Shown one piece after another: positions 31,600 through 43,096 of a stretch of DNA of 64,000 bases. The position numbers and the translations under genes are program-made. Position 1 is the stretch's first letter. Each line of letters starts with the position of its first letter. The DNA comes from Sipunculus nudus (taxonomy: Eukaryota > Annelida > Sipuncula > Golfingiida > Sipunculidae): contig CM049312.1 in NCBI GenBank assembly GCA_026874595.1, positions 54,875,429-54,939,428 of the forward strand. The letters run 5' to 3'. The notes under the pieces are model-generated. The model did not search any database. It was not told the DNA's origin and was given only the letters and a program-made list of their open reading frames with translations.

Positions 31600-33340
31600 G
31601 ACAAAGTATACTGATAGCTATCAAGTGATGTATAGATTGTATAATTGTAGCACAAAAATGAATTAAGCACTATTGTTTAAAAAAAAGTGGACCCCAAATT
31701 TTCAAAAATTGACCACCTTGTGAAATGCGACCGTAAATGAAGAGGCAGGCCCTTATCATCGATCAGTTATTTTAGAAGGCCCAGAGTCACTGTCCGATCG
31801 AGTGTCATGTTGTCATGGGTAATACTAGTATTAGGGTGGCAGTATGTACATTAATCTCACAGGAAACGATCACCGAAAGGTATGATTTTTCAGCGAGGTG
31901 TCCTAATTAAATCGTCGGAGAAGTGACTTGCATTTGGCCAGGACCCACACACAGTGTCCGTGGACGGAGCGGCGGACACTGAGCGATAATAGGATTAGAG
32001 TATTAAGTAATCTTTCTTTTGTGCGACTTTCAGCAAAGCCGTAAATTCTACACCCATGGAAATGGTGATATGTAGAAAGTACAAACTGAAACACATAAAT
32101 CATTACTTACCAGGCACCATCCAACGTATGGATGGGTTTATATGTTGTAAATTATGATTTTCGAAAAATGCCGCGATCTAAGTGCGGGTAAACTACAAAA
32201 TAGTACTCTATACAGGCTCAAGGTGTCGCTACTAGCTATTAGATGTGGTTATTCATTTTTCAATGTGCACGTATCCAGGTCCTATACCTGTTCATGTTTT
32301 CAGGGAGATACTCGAGTCGGACGAGTTTAGCACCTCTCCTCGTCCACTGTCTCATTCTCTTTTCAGGAGATGATTGAGTGCATGATAGCTATTTATAATG
32401 ATAACAGATCGAGTTCATCTGCAGATGGTCAGAAAAATATATCAAACAATTAATATTAAATTAATAAATGTGTAAAATAGATAAATAAATTTAATAAGTA
32501 AATTATGATTATAATTATAACATTGTTGGTCAGTTTGAATACTGAATCAGTAAATATCTTGCATATCATATGTAGTACGTTTCACCTTTTAGAACTATGA
32601 ACCGCGCATGCACTGGCTTAATAAACCCTGTCAAAGGGGGTGTTTTATTTTTGCAAAGAGTTTGATCTCGTGATAACAAATGAATTAGGAAATAAAAACT
32701 GAATGCAAATATCTGTGTAGTTAACATATATTCACTTAAAAGTTTCTCACGTTACCGCGGCACTAAAACTTCATGGGGTCGAATGACGAGCGTTTCAGGA
32801 AATGCTTTTTTTTTTCATTGTATTCAAAACTCTGAATGGATTGAGGGGATACACGTGTACACGTCACCAGGAACCAAAGTTGCTCGTATTGATATTCGAA
32901 TCGTTGAGTCAAATCAATGTAAAATACCGGTACCGTTGTGAATAGGCCCTAAATACAGATACTGTTAGATTATATATGATTCCTGTACATATCTATGGCA
33001 AGTAAATAAATAAAAAAAACTGAAGGCCTGCTTGTTTCTTGCATAAAAAAAAAATCCTGCAAAAAATAAAGATTCAAGTAACTGTTACCAGTAGGCCTAC
33101 ACGGAATATTCTGTAAAGTATAAAATAGACTGTCAAAAGCATTCTTGAAAGGGCCGATGTGAGAATAATAAATAATAATAAATTTTCTGGCCTTCAGTTG
33201 TTATTGAATAAAAATTAGCCGCCTGCAACGTCACGTAGGCCTAATAGGTAAGCCTACTGTTTCGTCGCCTCCCCATACATAGAGCTGTGTTTGAGCAAGA
33301 TACGATCTTATATATTTTCTTGAAAAGGCATGCATGCATA
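31600..33340. other. Intergenic stretch without recognised gene
   Basis: No exon with family similarity is seen. A minus-strand donor-like TG|GTAAGTAATG at about 32105-32114 could belong to a 5' UTR exon of PAGR1, whose coding start is 4.3 kb away on the same strand. Confidence 0.35.
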
Positions 33341-33348
33341 CAGCCTTA

Positions 33349-33666
33349 CAGGGGGCGTCAGTATAGGGGGGGGTATATATACCCCCCACCTTTTGGCAAG
33401 GGGGGGATGGCCAATGTTATAATCCCCCGACTTTTCAGAAAATAATATTATAATATTGCAAATCAAATATATTAATAAATAGAATTAAAGACTTTTCATC
33501 CATTTACTAAAAAATGTTATATTTAAACCTTGCTTTAAATTACAAAATAACTTAATTTCTATTACAATATTATCACTCAGCGACGCTGAAAAAGTTATAT
33601 GTGTGTGTGTATTTAAATATACAAAGTCACCCCCCCCCCACCCTGGAAGAAAAATTGACGCCACTG
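33349..33666. mobile_element. hAT-like MITE with 8-bp target duplication
   Basis: A 318-bp element with ends CAGGGGGCGTCA and TGACGCCACTG, each next to a long G or C tract. It is flanked by the exact 8-bp repeat CAGCCTTA (33341-33348 and 33667-33674). CAG.GGCG ends with 8-bp duplications are the hallmark of hAT transposons. No transposase ORF inside. Confidence 0.88.
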
Positions 33667-33794
33667 CAGCCTTATCATGAGTTTCATGGACGATGTGACA
33701 TTAAAACTTCTTATCCATGGTAAAAATATCTTATTTATATAACAAGACTGCAACATATTGTGCATATTTGTCCAAGACGACACAGGTCACAGTT

Positions 33795-33990
33795 ACTTTT
33801 CATAATCATCATTACATGAGCAGTAAGTACGTATCTGTCGCGGCAACATTGCGGTGACAGTATGTGACGGTTTGGGACAGTGAAAACATTTCTCTGTAGC
33901 TGGCGTGGGACGGCATACACCGTCACGGTGACAGTCGGTGACACCCCAGCTAGCAACTATAGAATCCTGTTGTGACAGTGACGGTTTTTG
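33795..33990. repeat. Degenerate GTGACGGT-rich tract
   Basis: The words GTGACAG, GTGACGGT, CGGTGACAG and GACGGT recur about a dozen times in irregular spacing. The region is non-coding. Confidence 0.55.
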
Positions 33991-34499
33991 ACGGTAAATT
34001 CAAAAGAAGGTTCAATCTGTAGTGAGGGTATATGGATTTTAAGTGCCCCTTCTTAAAATATCATATGAAAAAAAAATAATTTTTTTTTGTCTATAAACAT
34101 ACTTTCAAATTCTAACATCCTACATGGGACCCATACACGAGAATTTGCCCCCGCCCCGCACATTCACCGGAAACACCCCCCCCCCACACACACACGCAAA
34201 CTTACAATAAATCCTCTTCGGAACAATTGCCCCTGTCCTGATTTTTAGCTCGTATATCATTTACATCGAAACTTGCAAGCCCGTACTTAACATTCTGCCG
34301 GTCAAAACAATTCATTGTGATGTGAAAATGACATATGCAGAATGTATAGCCCAGTTATGTTTAAATGAAATTCAACCTGAGGTGTTTGTTTTGGTTTGGA
34401 AGCATGACATTTTCGTTTCTAATTTTCGTGTTTTTGTTATCAATCTGCATTAATCTGGTATAAAAAAATTGCACGGGGCCGACCGTGAATAATCATATA

Positions 34500-34580
34500 T
34501 ACCTGTCCTTTGCCGAGATTCAGACTCCCAATCTCCCGGTTTTGAGTCGTGCGCTCCACATTTAAACCACGAACGCCGGT
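34500..34580 (-). repeat. Possible tRNA-derived repeat, minus strand
   Basis: On the minus strand, GGTTTAAATGTGGAGCGCACG, then GGGAGTCTGAATCTCGGC resembles A- and B-box regions of a tRNA-headed SINE. It is diverged. Confidence 0.4.
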
Positions 34581-34825
34581 TGGGAGCATTATTGTAGTGT
34601 TATGATTAAATACAAAATAAATTATTACATAGCTGTATGCATGCTTCTGTCATATGACTGTTTTAGGCCTGTTAGTTATAATTACAAAAACAAGAAAAAA
34701 ACACATATTGGGCAACTAGTCCCATATCTATGATATTGCATACCAACATCAAATGTCGTTGTAAATTTCAAGGCAATCCATTTACAGGATACTGAGATAC
34801 TAGAGGTCATTAATGGAACTAAATA

Positions 34826-35178
34826 AGGGTGCCTTTCCAAACATGCGGGCCCCCGCGCGGGTCCCGCACGGTTGAAATCCAACAAGTGTGATATCATTGC
34901 CCCCTTTCCATACGAGCGGGCCCATATATAGCTGCTTTTAAAGCCTGGTGAGATACGATATTAATCCGCTTCAGTCTGCCTCATCAGTTAGTTTAAATGT
35001 TTACACTGAATATTTTTTTAACAAATTACACAAAAATTTCAGAAACTATGATTATTTGTGCCTGCGTTTATCCAAACTAATGGGTCACCCGCATGCGGGG
35101 ACCTGCACATATCAAAAGGGACTCTCCGCATGCGGGGTTCCGCGCGGGTGAAAATCTGCATAGATGGAAAGGCACCCT
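34826..35178. mobile_element. TIR element rich in CGCATGCGGG motifs
   Basis: A 353-bp element with inverted ends AGGGTGCCTTTCCA / TGGAAAGGCACCCT. Next to them lie GC-rich inverted motifs (CATGCGGGCCC, CGCATGCGGGG, CCGCGCGGGT). A diverged relative is at 22194-22590. No protein is encoded. Confidence 0.8.
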
Positions 35179-35264
35179 AAATGGACACTTTGAAATGTTA
35201 CAAACAATAGTGACATTTCTTGAGTAAAGGTGTAGCTATTATTGTGCAGCCTTATCATGCTTAT

Positions 35265-35271
35265 ATTATAT

Positions 35272-35341
<70 letters not shown>
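35265..35341. repeat. Compound (TA)n(GA)n microsatellite
   Basis: A TA run to about 35314 is followed directly by a GA run to 35341, 3' of the stathmin-domain gene. Confidence 0.95.
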
Positions 35342-35502
35342 CTAATTTTGGAGCACAAAGGGTCATTACATTGTAGGTAAGAAAGGAGGTCTGAATTAGA
35401 GGACGCAGTGCCTGCATATCAATGTTATCACACACACACCATCACACACAAACACACGAAGCTCAAAATATAGAATGGATCCTTAATAACAGCAAATACA
35501 AA

Positions 35503-35508
35503 TTTATT
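35503..35508 (-). terminator. Polyadenylation signal of the stathmin-domain gene
   Basis: AATAAA on the minus strand lies 19 bp past the stop codon (35527-35529). That would give a very short 3' UTR if used. Confidence 0.55.
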
Positions 35509-35526
35509 AAAGATAAAAATGAAAAA

Positions 35527-35969
35527 TTAAAACATTTGAGCCAGTTCACGGCAACCAGGAGCCGATTTAATATGAACGGGGGCTATTTTTCTTCGTCTTT
35601 TAACCCTCCTCGAATTTTGTTGTTTGAGTTTGTCTCGCATTTGTTTAAGTCTCTTCTCTCTGTTTTCTACAGCCATGTCTTCTCTTTGCTTTTTCTTTTC
35701 TTCTTTAATCAGCTGGGCTTTCGCAAATTGTTCCATGGCCTTTTCAACTTTGCTGAAGTGACATATGGTCTGAACGCGATGAAGGCGCTGTTGTTCGTGC
35801 ATCTGTATTAAAACATAAATATATATATATATTCATTTATTCATATTTATCCATGTTTCATTTGCCATCATAACACCACTTAACGCTTCACAAACATCTG
35901 TCAATGAAACCTTTCCGTCCCAGAGAATATAAATACGAGTATAAATACGATAAGTACCTCACGACAGAG

Positions 35970-36039
<70 letters not shown>

Positions 36040-36841
36040 TTATATGGGGTCATTAAAAAAAACTGACTTAATGTTCAATAACTCCCCAACAGAAGAAGAT
36101 AAAAGATAATTTAAAACTATATTTTCAATACAAAAATACATCAATTACTACTGTCCTGATTAAATTAAATGAAATGAGCCTAATTCTTATACAATAAAAA
36201 AAAGACAACAGCCCAATCACCCACCTTCCTGCGCTGATCAGCCTGTTCCATTTTGGCGGTGAGTTCCTCCTGAGTGATCGTCTTCTTTATGTTCTCCAGT
36301 CTAGAGAGGGGCCGCCCTGGCTTCTGTGGAGCGCTAACAGTGTCATCTACTGCTATTTCAAAAGCCAGACCCCCAGCTGCTCTAGAAACCGGGCGGTCCA
36401 CAAGGAAAAGAGCTGCAGAAAAATAAAAGAAAATCGTTTTTAAAACAGTCAACAGTTTTCATGCTAAATGAACAAATTGTATACGTGCATTAAAAAGCCA
36501 TTATATTCATTAATAAAAAAGTCAACCGATGAAACTGAAAGTGCATGAAACTGAAAGCGTGTTTATACCATATCATATTTCCTTTGGCTTTTGTATTTAA
36601 AAAAATAAATATTATACATTATTTGGTTTAACTTATATATGCTTCGTGAATATAATGTATGAAACATAAAAGTATTAAGATTATATTTATATATAAAAAA
36701 ACTGAAGATCTGTAGTCTGTACTTACATGTTACGTCCTTCGTGGGTGTAATCCCTTGACCTTGTTCCACAGGCCTTGTGGCACCAGAGACTGCAGAGTCT
36801 CTTGACTCGGGAGCAACCCGTTTACTGCTCTTGCAGCCCAT
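35527..36841 (-). CDS. STMND1: Stathmin domain-containing protein with lipidated N-terminus (STMND1-like)
   Basis: Three coding exons on the minus strand, 36841-36727, 36412-36225 and 35802-35527, join in phase to 192 residues. Donors are GTAAGT and GTGGGT; acceptors are TCTGCAG and ATACAG. Stathmin-family proteins bind tubulin dimers and regulate microtubules. The start MGCKSSKRV carries the Gly2 and Cys3 expected for myristoylation and palmitoylation, as in vertebrate STMND1, and suggests membrane attachment. After a disordered stretch of about 80 residues comes the stathmin-type helix: PLSRLENIKK, TQEELTAKMEQADQRRK, KVEKAMEQFAKA and VENREKRLKQMRDKL. The KMEQADQRRK and ENRE words match the stathmin consensus (LEAAEERRK, KENRE). 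It ends in a basic tail (RRVKRRRK). The in-frame extension upstream of MGC lacks similarity, so MGC is preferred. The ENRE-type repeat is shorter than in classical stathmins, so tubulin affinity may differ. Confidence 0.88.
35971..36035. repeat. (TA)n microsatellite in an intron
   Basis: A long TA run between the second and third exons of the stathmin-domain gene. Confidence 0.95.
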
Positions 36842-36997
36842 ATTTATGAAAGTGTCTTGTTTTTCTGTGACAAAAGTCCTTAGATAGCACTGAGCTAAAG
36901 ATTCTACGTGTGACAACGAGAAGTGTTCACAGTAGAATGAGTACTAAACATTCTTCTCCAAGGTGATGCAGTCGCCATTGACGCCATGGTTGGTAGG

Positions 36998-37005
36998 TCA
37001 CGTGA
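36998..37005. promoter_or_regulatory. Palindromic E-box (TCACGTGA) upstream of the stathmin-domain gene
   Basis: This perfect USF/MITF/TFEB-type site lies 157 bp upstream of the MGC start codon. The duplicated GCCATTGACGCCATGG sequence nearby also suggests a promoter. Confidence 0.45.
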
Positions 37006-37009
37006 TTTT

Positions 37010-38200
37010 AACAGTTATCGGTAGACTGGTTCCCTGCTCATAATATTGCACAAAGGGGAAAATTATGATAGATTGTAGCTAATCTAAAACCTGGTGAGAG
37101 GTTACCAGTCTACTCATAAGTTGATTCCAGCCAAGGAAAAACATCTACAGTCTGTTGCTACAACAAAAGATCGAGGGATTTGTTTGTACAGGTGTTAGGA
37201 AAAAAATGAACCCCATGAACTTTCATAAGGTCAATCAGTACAGTCAATTCTAAAATAAATGTAGAATTGTAGAATAGTTTAATGATAATCAGAAATGTGG
37301 TATATATATAGGCTATATGTGTGTGTGTGAGGGTGTGTGTGTGTGTGTGTATGAGAGTGATTATGTACGTGTGTTACACTTGGAAAAACATTCTTAAAGT
37401 TCACCTTCCCTCTAACTGTTTAAAATCCCATTCACCCTAGGCTACATATCAAATATATATTTAATCTAATAATTCTTCAGTTTTTATGGTTCTATGTTGT
37501 TAGACCTACACTTACCACAATGATGAAGGTTTATTATTTAATTACCATTTTTGTAAAATTTGCTTTTATTCATTGCCTGTATGCTTGAATTTTATGACAA
37601 AATATTGAGTTGTACCCAGTGCTTCGTAGAGCGTTAAATCTGTTGTAATATTTAAACGCTATAAGTAGGCAAATATTTAAAATATGTTTCAAATAATTTT
37701 CAATTTTGATTTTTGTTGATAAAATCATTATTTTTCCAGAGTCGCTAATAATAATATTAATAAAACAATAATAACCATCATGATAATCATTATCATAATC
37801 ATACACGTAATAAGTGGCAGTATCTGTAGCAGTCTGAACTTATTGTGTTGCTTTAGCTTATTATAAGGGAACAAACACCAGCTGGGCACCAAATTCAGTT
37901 CCCTGAAACATTAACAATTTTTTTCCTGCGCAAACTTGTACTTATGTTAATTTATAAAACTAGCATCATACGTAGTTAATTGACGAGCTATTTTTATGTT
38001 TGGGAAACAAAAATGGATACCTTCGGGATATTTAATTGCAGTATTTCTAAATATAAGCCAACAAAAAAGATATCGTACAGCAAATATAAAAAAAATACAA
38101 TGTAAATTTTAGATGAGCAATTTGATTGAAAGCTGGTGTTTTATCTAAACTCAAAGTAAAAGCTGGAGTGATACCATGTGAAGTTCCTCGTCTTAAAACA
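37010..38200. other. Intergenic stretch without recognised gene
   Basis: It contains a (GT)n-rich tract (about 37316-37350) and AT-rich sequence. No exon is seen on either strand. Confidence 0.5.
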
Positions 38201-38204
38201 CTCT

Positions 38205-38205
38205 A

Positions 38206-38237
<32 letters not shown>

Positions 38238-39215
38238 ATAATAATAATAATAATTTATTTCTTATATAGCGAATTTTCCATTATTTTGTAATGTTAAGTT
38301 GCGCTTCACATTAATAAACAGATATAATGAAAATACATGAAGACTTAAATTCTTAAAAGTATCAGAATCACTTAAGGTAAATAGAATAGATTAAACCTAA
38401 GTATGAAGACTGAATCTGAGTTAAAAACTAAATTTATGCGATTTCAAATAAACGAGTCTGAATATGTAATTTAAAAGTTGTGTTGCACGTTTGGCTTTTG
38501 ATTGCACTTGGTATAAGATCTTCCACAGGATTGAGGTTGCGACTGCATAGGCTCTCTTTTGATACTCATGTTGATACATGTATCTTGGTTCAGTAAATTG
38601 GTTTAAATGGGTGGCTCGTAGCTCCCTTGGTGGAATACAGGAATGCAATAGCTCCGTGATTTATACAGGTTGATGGGTGCCAGGTCATGCAGTGCTTTCC
38701 ACATGCAAGAATCTTGAAATCAACCCGTTGCTTGATAGAGAGCCAATGAAGATCTTCCAGTGTCTCAGATATGCTGTGATATATTTAGATGTTATATTAA
38801 AAATCCTTGCTGCTGTGTTTTAAACTCTCTGTAACTTCTTCAGGAGTTCAGATGGTAAGCCAAAAAGCCATGAGTGTCAGTTGTCTGATCTGGAGCTAAT
38901 GAAGGTATGTATGATTTTGTCAGTGGCATCCTTGGTTAGAGAGCTCCTGATGGAACTGATATACTTGAGATGGAAATAGCACATTGATCATATATGCTGT
39001 TGACATGTTGTTCCAAACTCATAGTCTGATCAAACATACAGCCTATATTTCTGGCGGCTGTGCCAAGTTATACCTCTAAATGTCCAACATGAACACCAGT
39101 GAAAGGAATCCTCTAGAATCCGAGGAGAAGTGTTAAAGAGCACTATTGTTTTATCATCATTTAATTTCAACTTATTCCGGTTGCTGACGATGATGAAGCA
39201 AGTTTGTCACATATT
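38205..39215 (-). pseudogene. Decayed CR1/L2-like LINE 3' end
   Basis: On the minus strand, frame-shifted and stop-broken translation still shows the usual C-terminal part of LINE reverse transcriptases: SRSDNCHSWLFGLPSELLKK, KLQRVK, TLEDLHWLSIKQRVDFKI, ALHDLAPINLYKSRSYCIPV, then AYAVATSILWKILY. The 3' end reads GCTATATAAGAAATAAATTA with an (ATT)n(AGT)n tail at 38209-38262, as in CR1/L2-type elements. It is dead and 5'-truncated. Confidence 0.8.
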
Positions 39216-40263
39216 ATTATCACCAAGGACACCGGTATTTTTATTAACGTACTTAAATTACATTTCAAATTCTAACATATCTTAATTGCCTATAAGGGAC
39301 CAAACCGCAGGTACATGTGTATACTAGTATGCCCCCTAGTTGTTGCCCGGCTCTGACATCTAGTGACAGTTCAGTTTGACTGCAATGTTTAACCATCCGG
39401 GCACACGGACTTTTTATTTCAAATTCACCTGTTTGAATCATTGTTAAGGTTCTTTGTGTAAGTATATACCATAGAAAGCATGTGAGAAAAGAGATCCGAC
39501 CATGCGCTTGCGCAACTACTGCCAAATAAGTAGAAACATGAAAGAAAAACAAAGAGGAAACAACGGTTGGAAGCTTGTAAAACTTGATTTGTAAAGTTGC
39601 ACGGTACAATTACCAGGTGGCGCGCTATGGATTGCCCCACTTTTCGCCCAGATGCATGTTTTTACACTTGTTCACATAAGCACACAGACAGTTTTAGACC
39701 GACATATTGGCAGATACCATATTTTAAAGGAAAAACACATACTTTGTATGTGAATAGGCCCCTCTAATAACATATCACTTTTCCAAGTCTAACTGTTACG
39801 ATATATGCCTTGTCAATTAACGAATGGATCAATTGACGGTGCACAGAGGGTCATTGTTAAACACAGACGACTCATAGTCAGCTAAGCTAAAAAGAGTAAT
39901 TATTAAATGCAATGATGATTTTTTTGCCATGAAGTCTGCAGGTACAAGTCCTCTTGGCCCACAGGCGCATTGAGTTTTTAGCGGTAGCGGCACCTGGTGT
40001 CTATTAGAGAGACTTGAACCCGCCTCTGCTGCCCTCCAATACCATTAACACCAGCGAACTCTTTTGAAGAATGTGACCTGTGACTCAGCTAGATCAATTA
40101 GTAGTTCTGACGGAATGTTATCACCACGTAATTTTAAAAAAATATTCTGATCCCTTGGATCGCAAAGTGTTAATGGAACAACGATACCAAATGGATTTAC
40201 TGTATGATCTGAGTTTAAAATTATTCACTCCTGATACCAGGCAAGTTCATTAGAAGAAAACAA
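39216..40263. other. Intergenic stretch with small repeat fragments
   Basis: A hairpin-family 3' end (CTCATAGTCAGCTAAGCTAAAA) is at about 39870-39892. A minus-strand B-box-like GGGTTCAAGTCTCTC is near 40005-40019. No gene is seen. Confidence 0.45.
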
Positions 40264-40275
40264 ACTACTAAATAT
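40264..40275. repeat. Target-site duplication (ACTACTAAATAT), 3' side of LINE
   Basis: It is identical to 43097-43108 on the far side of the LINE insertion. Confidence 0.75.
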
Positions 40276-43096
40276 AGTAATATTTATTGTAGTTCAAGGC
40301 CTCTGGCCCATAATACAGTCTTTCATCAACGGTACATTCGAATACATTGTTCCTGTTATGATTTTACATAACACATTTCACAGTACCATTTTTTCTTCTT
40401 TTTTTTCATATCTATAAACATCTATACCACCCTATTGGTAGAATAACACTTTCAACAAATCATATATGCAACATATCACATTGACATTTTATAGTCTGTG
40501 CTGTTATATATTACTCTTCGGCCTCTAAATACTTTTCTCGTATTTTGCTTGCCTTCATAAGATAAATTGCCAATTTCTTTACTACACCCTCTCTTTCAAC
40601 ATTCATCAGTTCAATAAATGTTTCACTACTAGGGTTCTTCCAATATTGTTCTGGCAAATATTGTTCTCTGATATCTTGATACTGTTTACATTTCATCAGA
40701 AAATGCCATTCATCTTCTACTTCTATTATACCAATTGTTTCACAATATCTACATATTCTCTCTTGTAACATCTCACCATTGTATTTGCCCTCCTCTACTC
40801 TTAATTTATAATTAGCACATCTAAATCTAGCTAGCAGCATTCTCAGAAACTTTGATTTAATAATACTCAAATAGTATCCTAGTGTTACACTAGTTTTATA
40901 TTTTCTATACCATTTTAAATTGTTACTGCTTCCAATTTCAGATGACCACTCTTGATTTGAGCAATCCTTCACTCTTTGACTAAATTCATTTAAAAATTGT
41001 TCTTTGTTCCCCACACCCTGTGATAACCATACATAGCCAAAGCCATACCTAAATAATAAGGTTTTAACTGCTGTAGCCCATGTAATTCTACCTAATTCAC
41101 TTAGTGCCTTCATTTTTAAATAACAATTTTTAGGAATTCTGCTGGCTTCCATTTCCTGTATAAGTAACCAGTATTTAATGCATTTCACATAATATATACA
41201 ATACAGTGGCAACATTCCTAACTCTCCTAACACTGCTGCATTTGTACATGTACTATTTACTCCCAAAATACGTTTGCAGAATTTAATTTGTACACGTTCT
41301 ATGGTTTCAATTTTATTAAAACCCCATATTTCAGCTCCATATGTTAAGATTGGCACAACAATTTTATTAAACAATTCAACAGCAGTTTCAGGTGGCAACC
41401 CATTACATTTATACTGTATACTATATATTCTATTCAATGCTTTCTCTGCTTGTGTTGACAAAGTGCAATGTGCTAAGTTCCATGATAATCTGCTAGAAAA
41501 CATTATTCCAAGATATTTATAGCTTGGAGTTACTACAATATCTTTCCCACCATAAAACCATCTTTCATCCTTTCTACATATGCCTCCCCTTCTGAATACT
41601 ACTACTTTTGTTTTCACCAAATTCACTACCATGCCCCACCTGGAGCAAAAAAGCTCTAATATCTCTATTTGTTTTTGTAAGTGTCCAACAGTGTCTGCCA
41701 TAATTACAATATCATCTGCATATAACATCAACTGCAGATTGATACAGTTCTCATTTATATATATACCCTGGCATGGTGACATTTTTAATATTTCAATTAA
41801 TTCATTCATAAACATCACAAACATGAACGGACTGACCATACAGCCTTGCCGTGTTCCTACCAAGCATTCAAATGACTCTGACAGACCATCTGATGTTTTA
41901 ATACAGGATTTTAAGTTTCTATACATTGTACGGAGCACAGCTGCCATTTTTCCATGTAAGCCTATATTCATCAGCCTATACCAAAGAAGACTATGCGATA
42001 TTCGGTCAAACGCTTTGCTGAAGTCGACAAATAAACAGTAGCACCGACCTTTTTCTCTTGTAACATACTTCTGCACAACACTGTATAATGAAAATATATG
42101 ATCTATCGTACTACGATTCTGTCTATATCCTGCTTGTTCTTCATAAAATTTGTCATTTTCTTCTGCCCATTTGACAAGGCGATTATTTAAAATTCTTGTA
42201 AATATTTTTGAAGTAACACTCAGTAAGGATATACCTCTATAATTATTCACGTCCGAATATGACCCTCCTTTATACAATGGTACCAACACAGCATGGCTCC
42301 ATTTTAATGGAAATGATCCTTTATCCATAATACAATTAAACATTTTTTTCAATACCTGAACTAATGAATTGGTGCCATTTTTATACAGTTCAACGACCAC
42401 ACCATCAATGCCAGGTGCTTTACCACTTTTCAATGATTTTATACTGTCAACAATTTCAGAAGTTGTTATTTCAGTATTTAGATCATTAGGTACATTTATG
42501 TTACACAAGTCACAGTTTACATTATGCTCATTTAAATATTGAGTCACCATTTCAGTTTGTTCTATACACACCGGGTTCTCTTCATTTAGTAATTGTTTAA
42601 AATGCTCATACCATTGAATTGGCTTGATAACATTACAACTCTTACTTCCTGTTGAATTTATTTGTTTCACTGTTTTCCAGAACTCTGCAGGATCTTTACT
42701 GGATTTTAACAATTTATTATAATTTTTATCTTCATATAGATACTTCTTTTCCTTAAATAACTCTCTAAAATTCTTCTTTAACCTCAGATACTCATCCAAA
42801 TCTACTTTATTTCTGTTTTTTTCTATATACTCTCAATCTTTTATTTCTATTCTGTTTTAACACATATAATTCTTCATCCCACCAAGGTACTCCTGTAATG
42901 TTTTTTGCTACCTTACATTTCTTATACATTTGACCAGCACTTGTACACAAAATACTTTCTAACATAGCTACCGCTTGGTCAATTTCACCATTTTCTAATC
43001 TTACATATACATCATTTATTTCTTCAATAGTTTCAGGTTTGTGTAAGTTTTGTTTAAATCCCTCTTTATATTCATCAGACCAATAAACCCGAATAT
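40276..43096 (-). mobile_element. 5'-truncated non-LTR retrotransposon (LINE) insertion
   Basis: A 2.8 kb insertion bounded by the 12-bp direct repeat ACTACTAAATAT. Reading the minus strand, it starts mid-ORF (VYWSDEYKEGF) and has one frameshift at an A-run near 42825-42835. It then has an intact 762-codon stretch and about 230 bp of 3' UTR ending ACAATAAATATTACT without a poly-A tail. The endonuclease domain is missing. The truncation at the 5' end and the long intact ORF point to a fairly recent, target-primed insertion. Confidence 0.85.
40511..42799 (-). CDS. LINE reverse transcriptase (ORF2 remnant, 762 residues)
   Basis: A reverse transcriptase of non-LTR type with conserved blocks in order: KAPGIDGVVVELYKNG; PLYKGGSYSDVNNYRGISLL; EEQAGYRQNRSTIDHIF; CLFVDFSKAFDRISH (first catalytic Asp); GTRQGCMVSPFMFVMFMNEL; and QLMLYADDIVIMAD (catalytic YADD). 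The thumb region (YKYLGIMFSSRLSW) follows. A C-terminal zinc-like motif (C-R-Y-C, then DEWHFLMKCKQY) is seen. The annotated ATG is an internal codon: coding similarity continues about 90 residues upstream in another frame (PWWDEELYVLKQNRNKR). It is not a host gene. The clade is not certain from reading alone. Confidence 0.93.
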   Translation of the reverse strand: MDEYLRLKKNFRELFKEKKYLYEDKNYNKLLKSSKDPAEFWKTVKQINSTGSKSCNVIKPIQWYEHFKQLLNEENPVCIEQTEMVTQYLNEHNVNCDLCNINVPNDLNTEITTSEIVDSIKSLKSGKAPGIDGVVVELYKNGTNSLVQVLKKMFNCIMDKGSFPLKWSHAVLVPLYKGGSYSDVNNYRGISLLSVTSKIFTRILNNRLVKWAEENDKFYEEQAGYRQNRSTIDHIFSLYSVVQKYVTREKGRCYCLFVDFSKAFDRISHSLLWYRLMNIGLHGKMAAVLRTMYRNLKSCIKTSDGLSESFECLVGTRQGCMVSPFMFVMFMNELIEILKMSPCQGIYINENCINLQLMLYADDIVIMADTVGHLQKQIEILELFCSRWGMVVNLVKTKVVVFRRGGICRKDERWFYGGKDIVVTPSYKYLGIMFSSRLSWNLAHCTLSTQAEKALNRIYSIQYKCNGLPPETAVELFNKIVVPILTYGAEIWGFNKIETIERVQIKFCKRILGVNSTCTNAAVLGELGMLPLYCIYYVKCIKYWLLIQEMEASRIPKNCYLKMKALSELGRITWATAVKTLLFRYGFGYVWLSQGVGNKEQFLNEFSQRVKDCSNQEWSSEIGSSNNLKWYRKYKTSVTLGYYLSIIKSKFLRMLLARFRCANYKLRVEEGKYNGEMLQERICRYCETIGIIEVEDEWHFLMKCKQYQDIREQYLPEQYWKNPSSETFIELMNVEREGVVKKLAIYLMKASKIREKYLEAEE

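Noticed and set aside
36563-36916. 117-residue ORF with start at 36916
   Set aside because: The MGC codon at 36841 and the donor at 36726 give the conserved first exon; the extension on both sides has no similarity.
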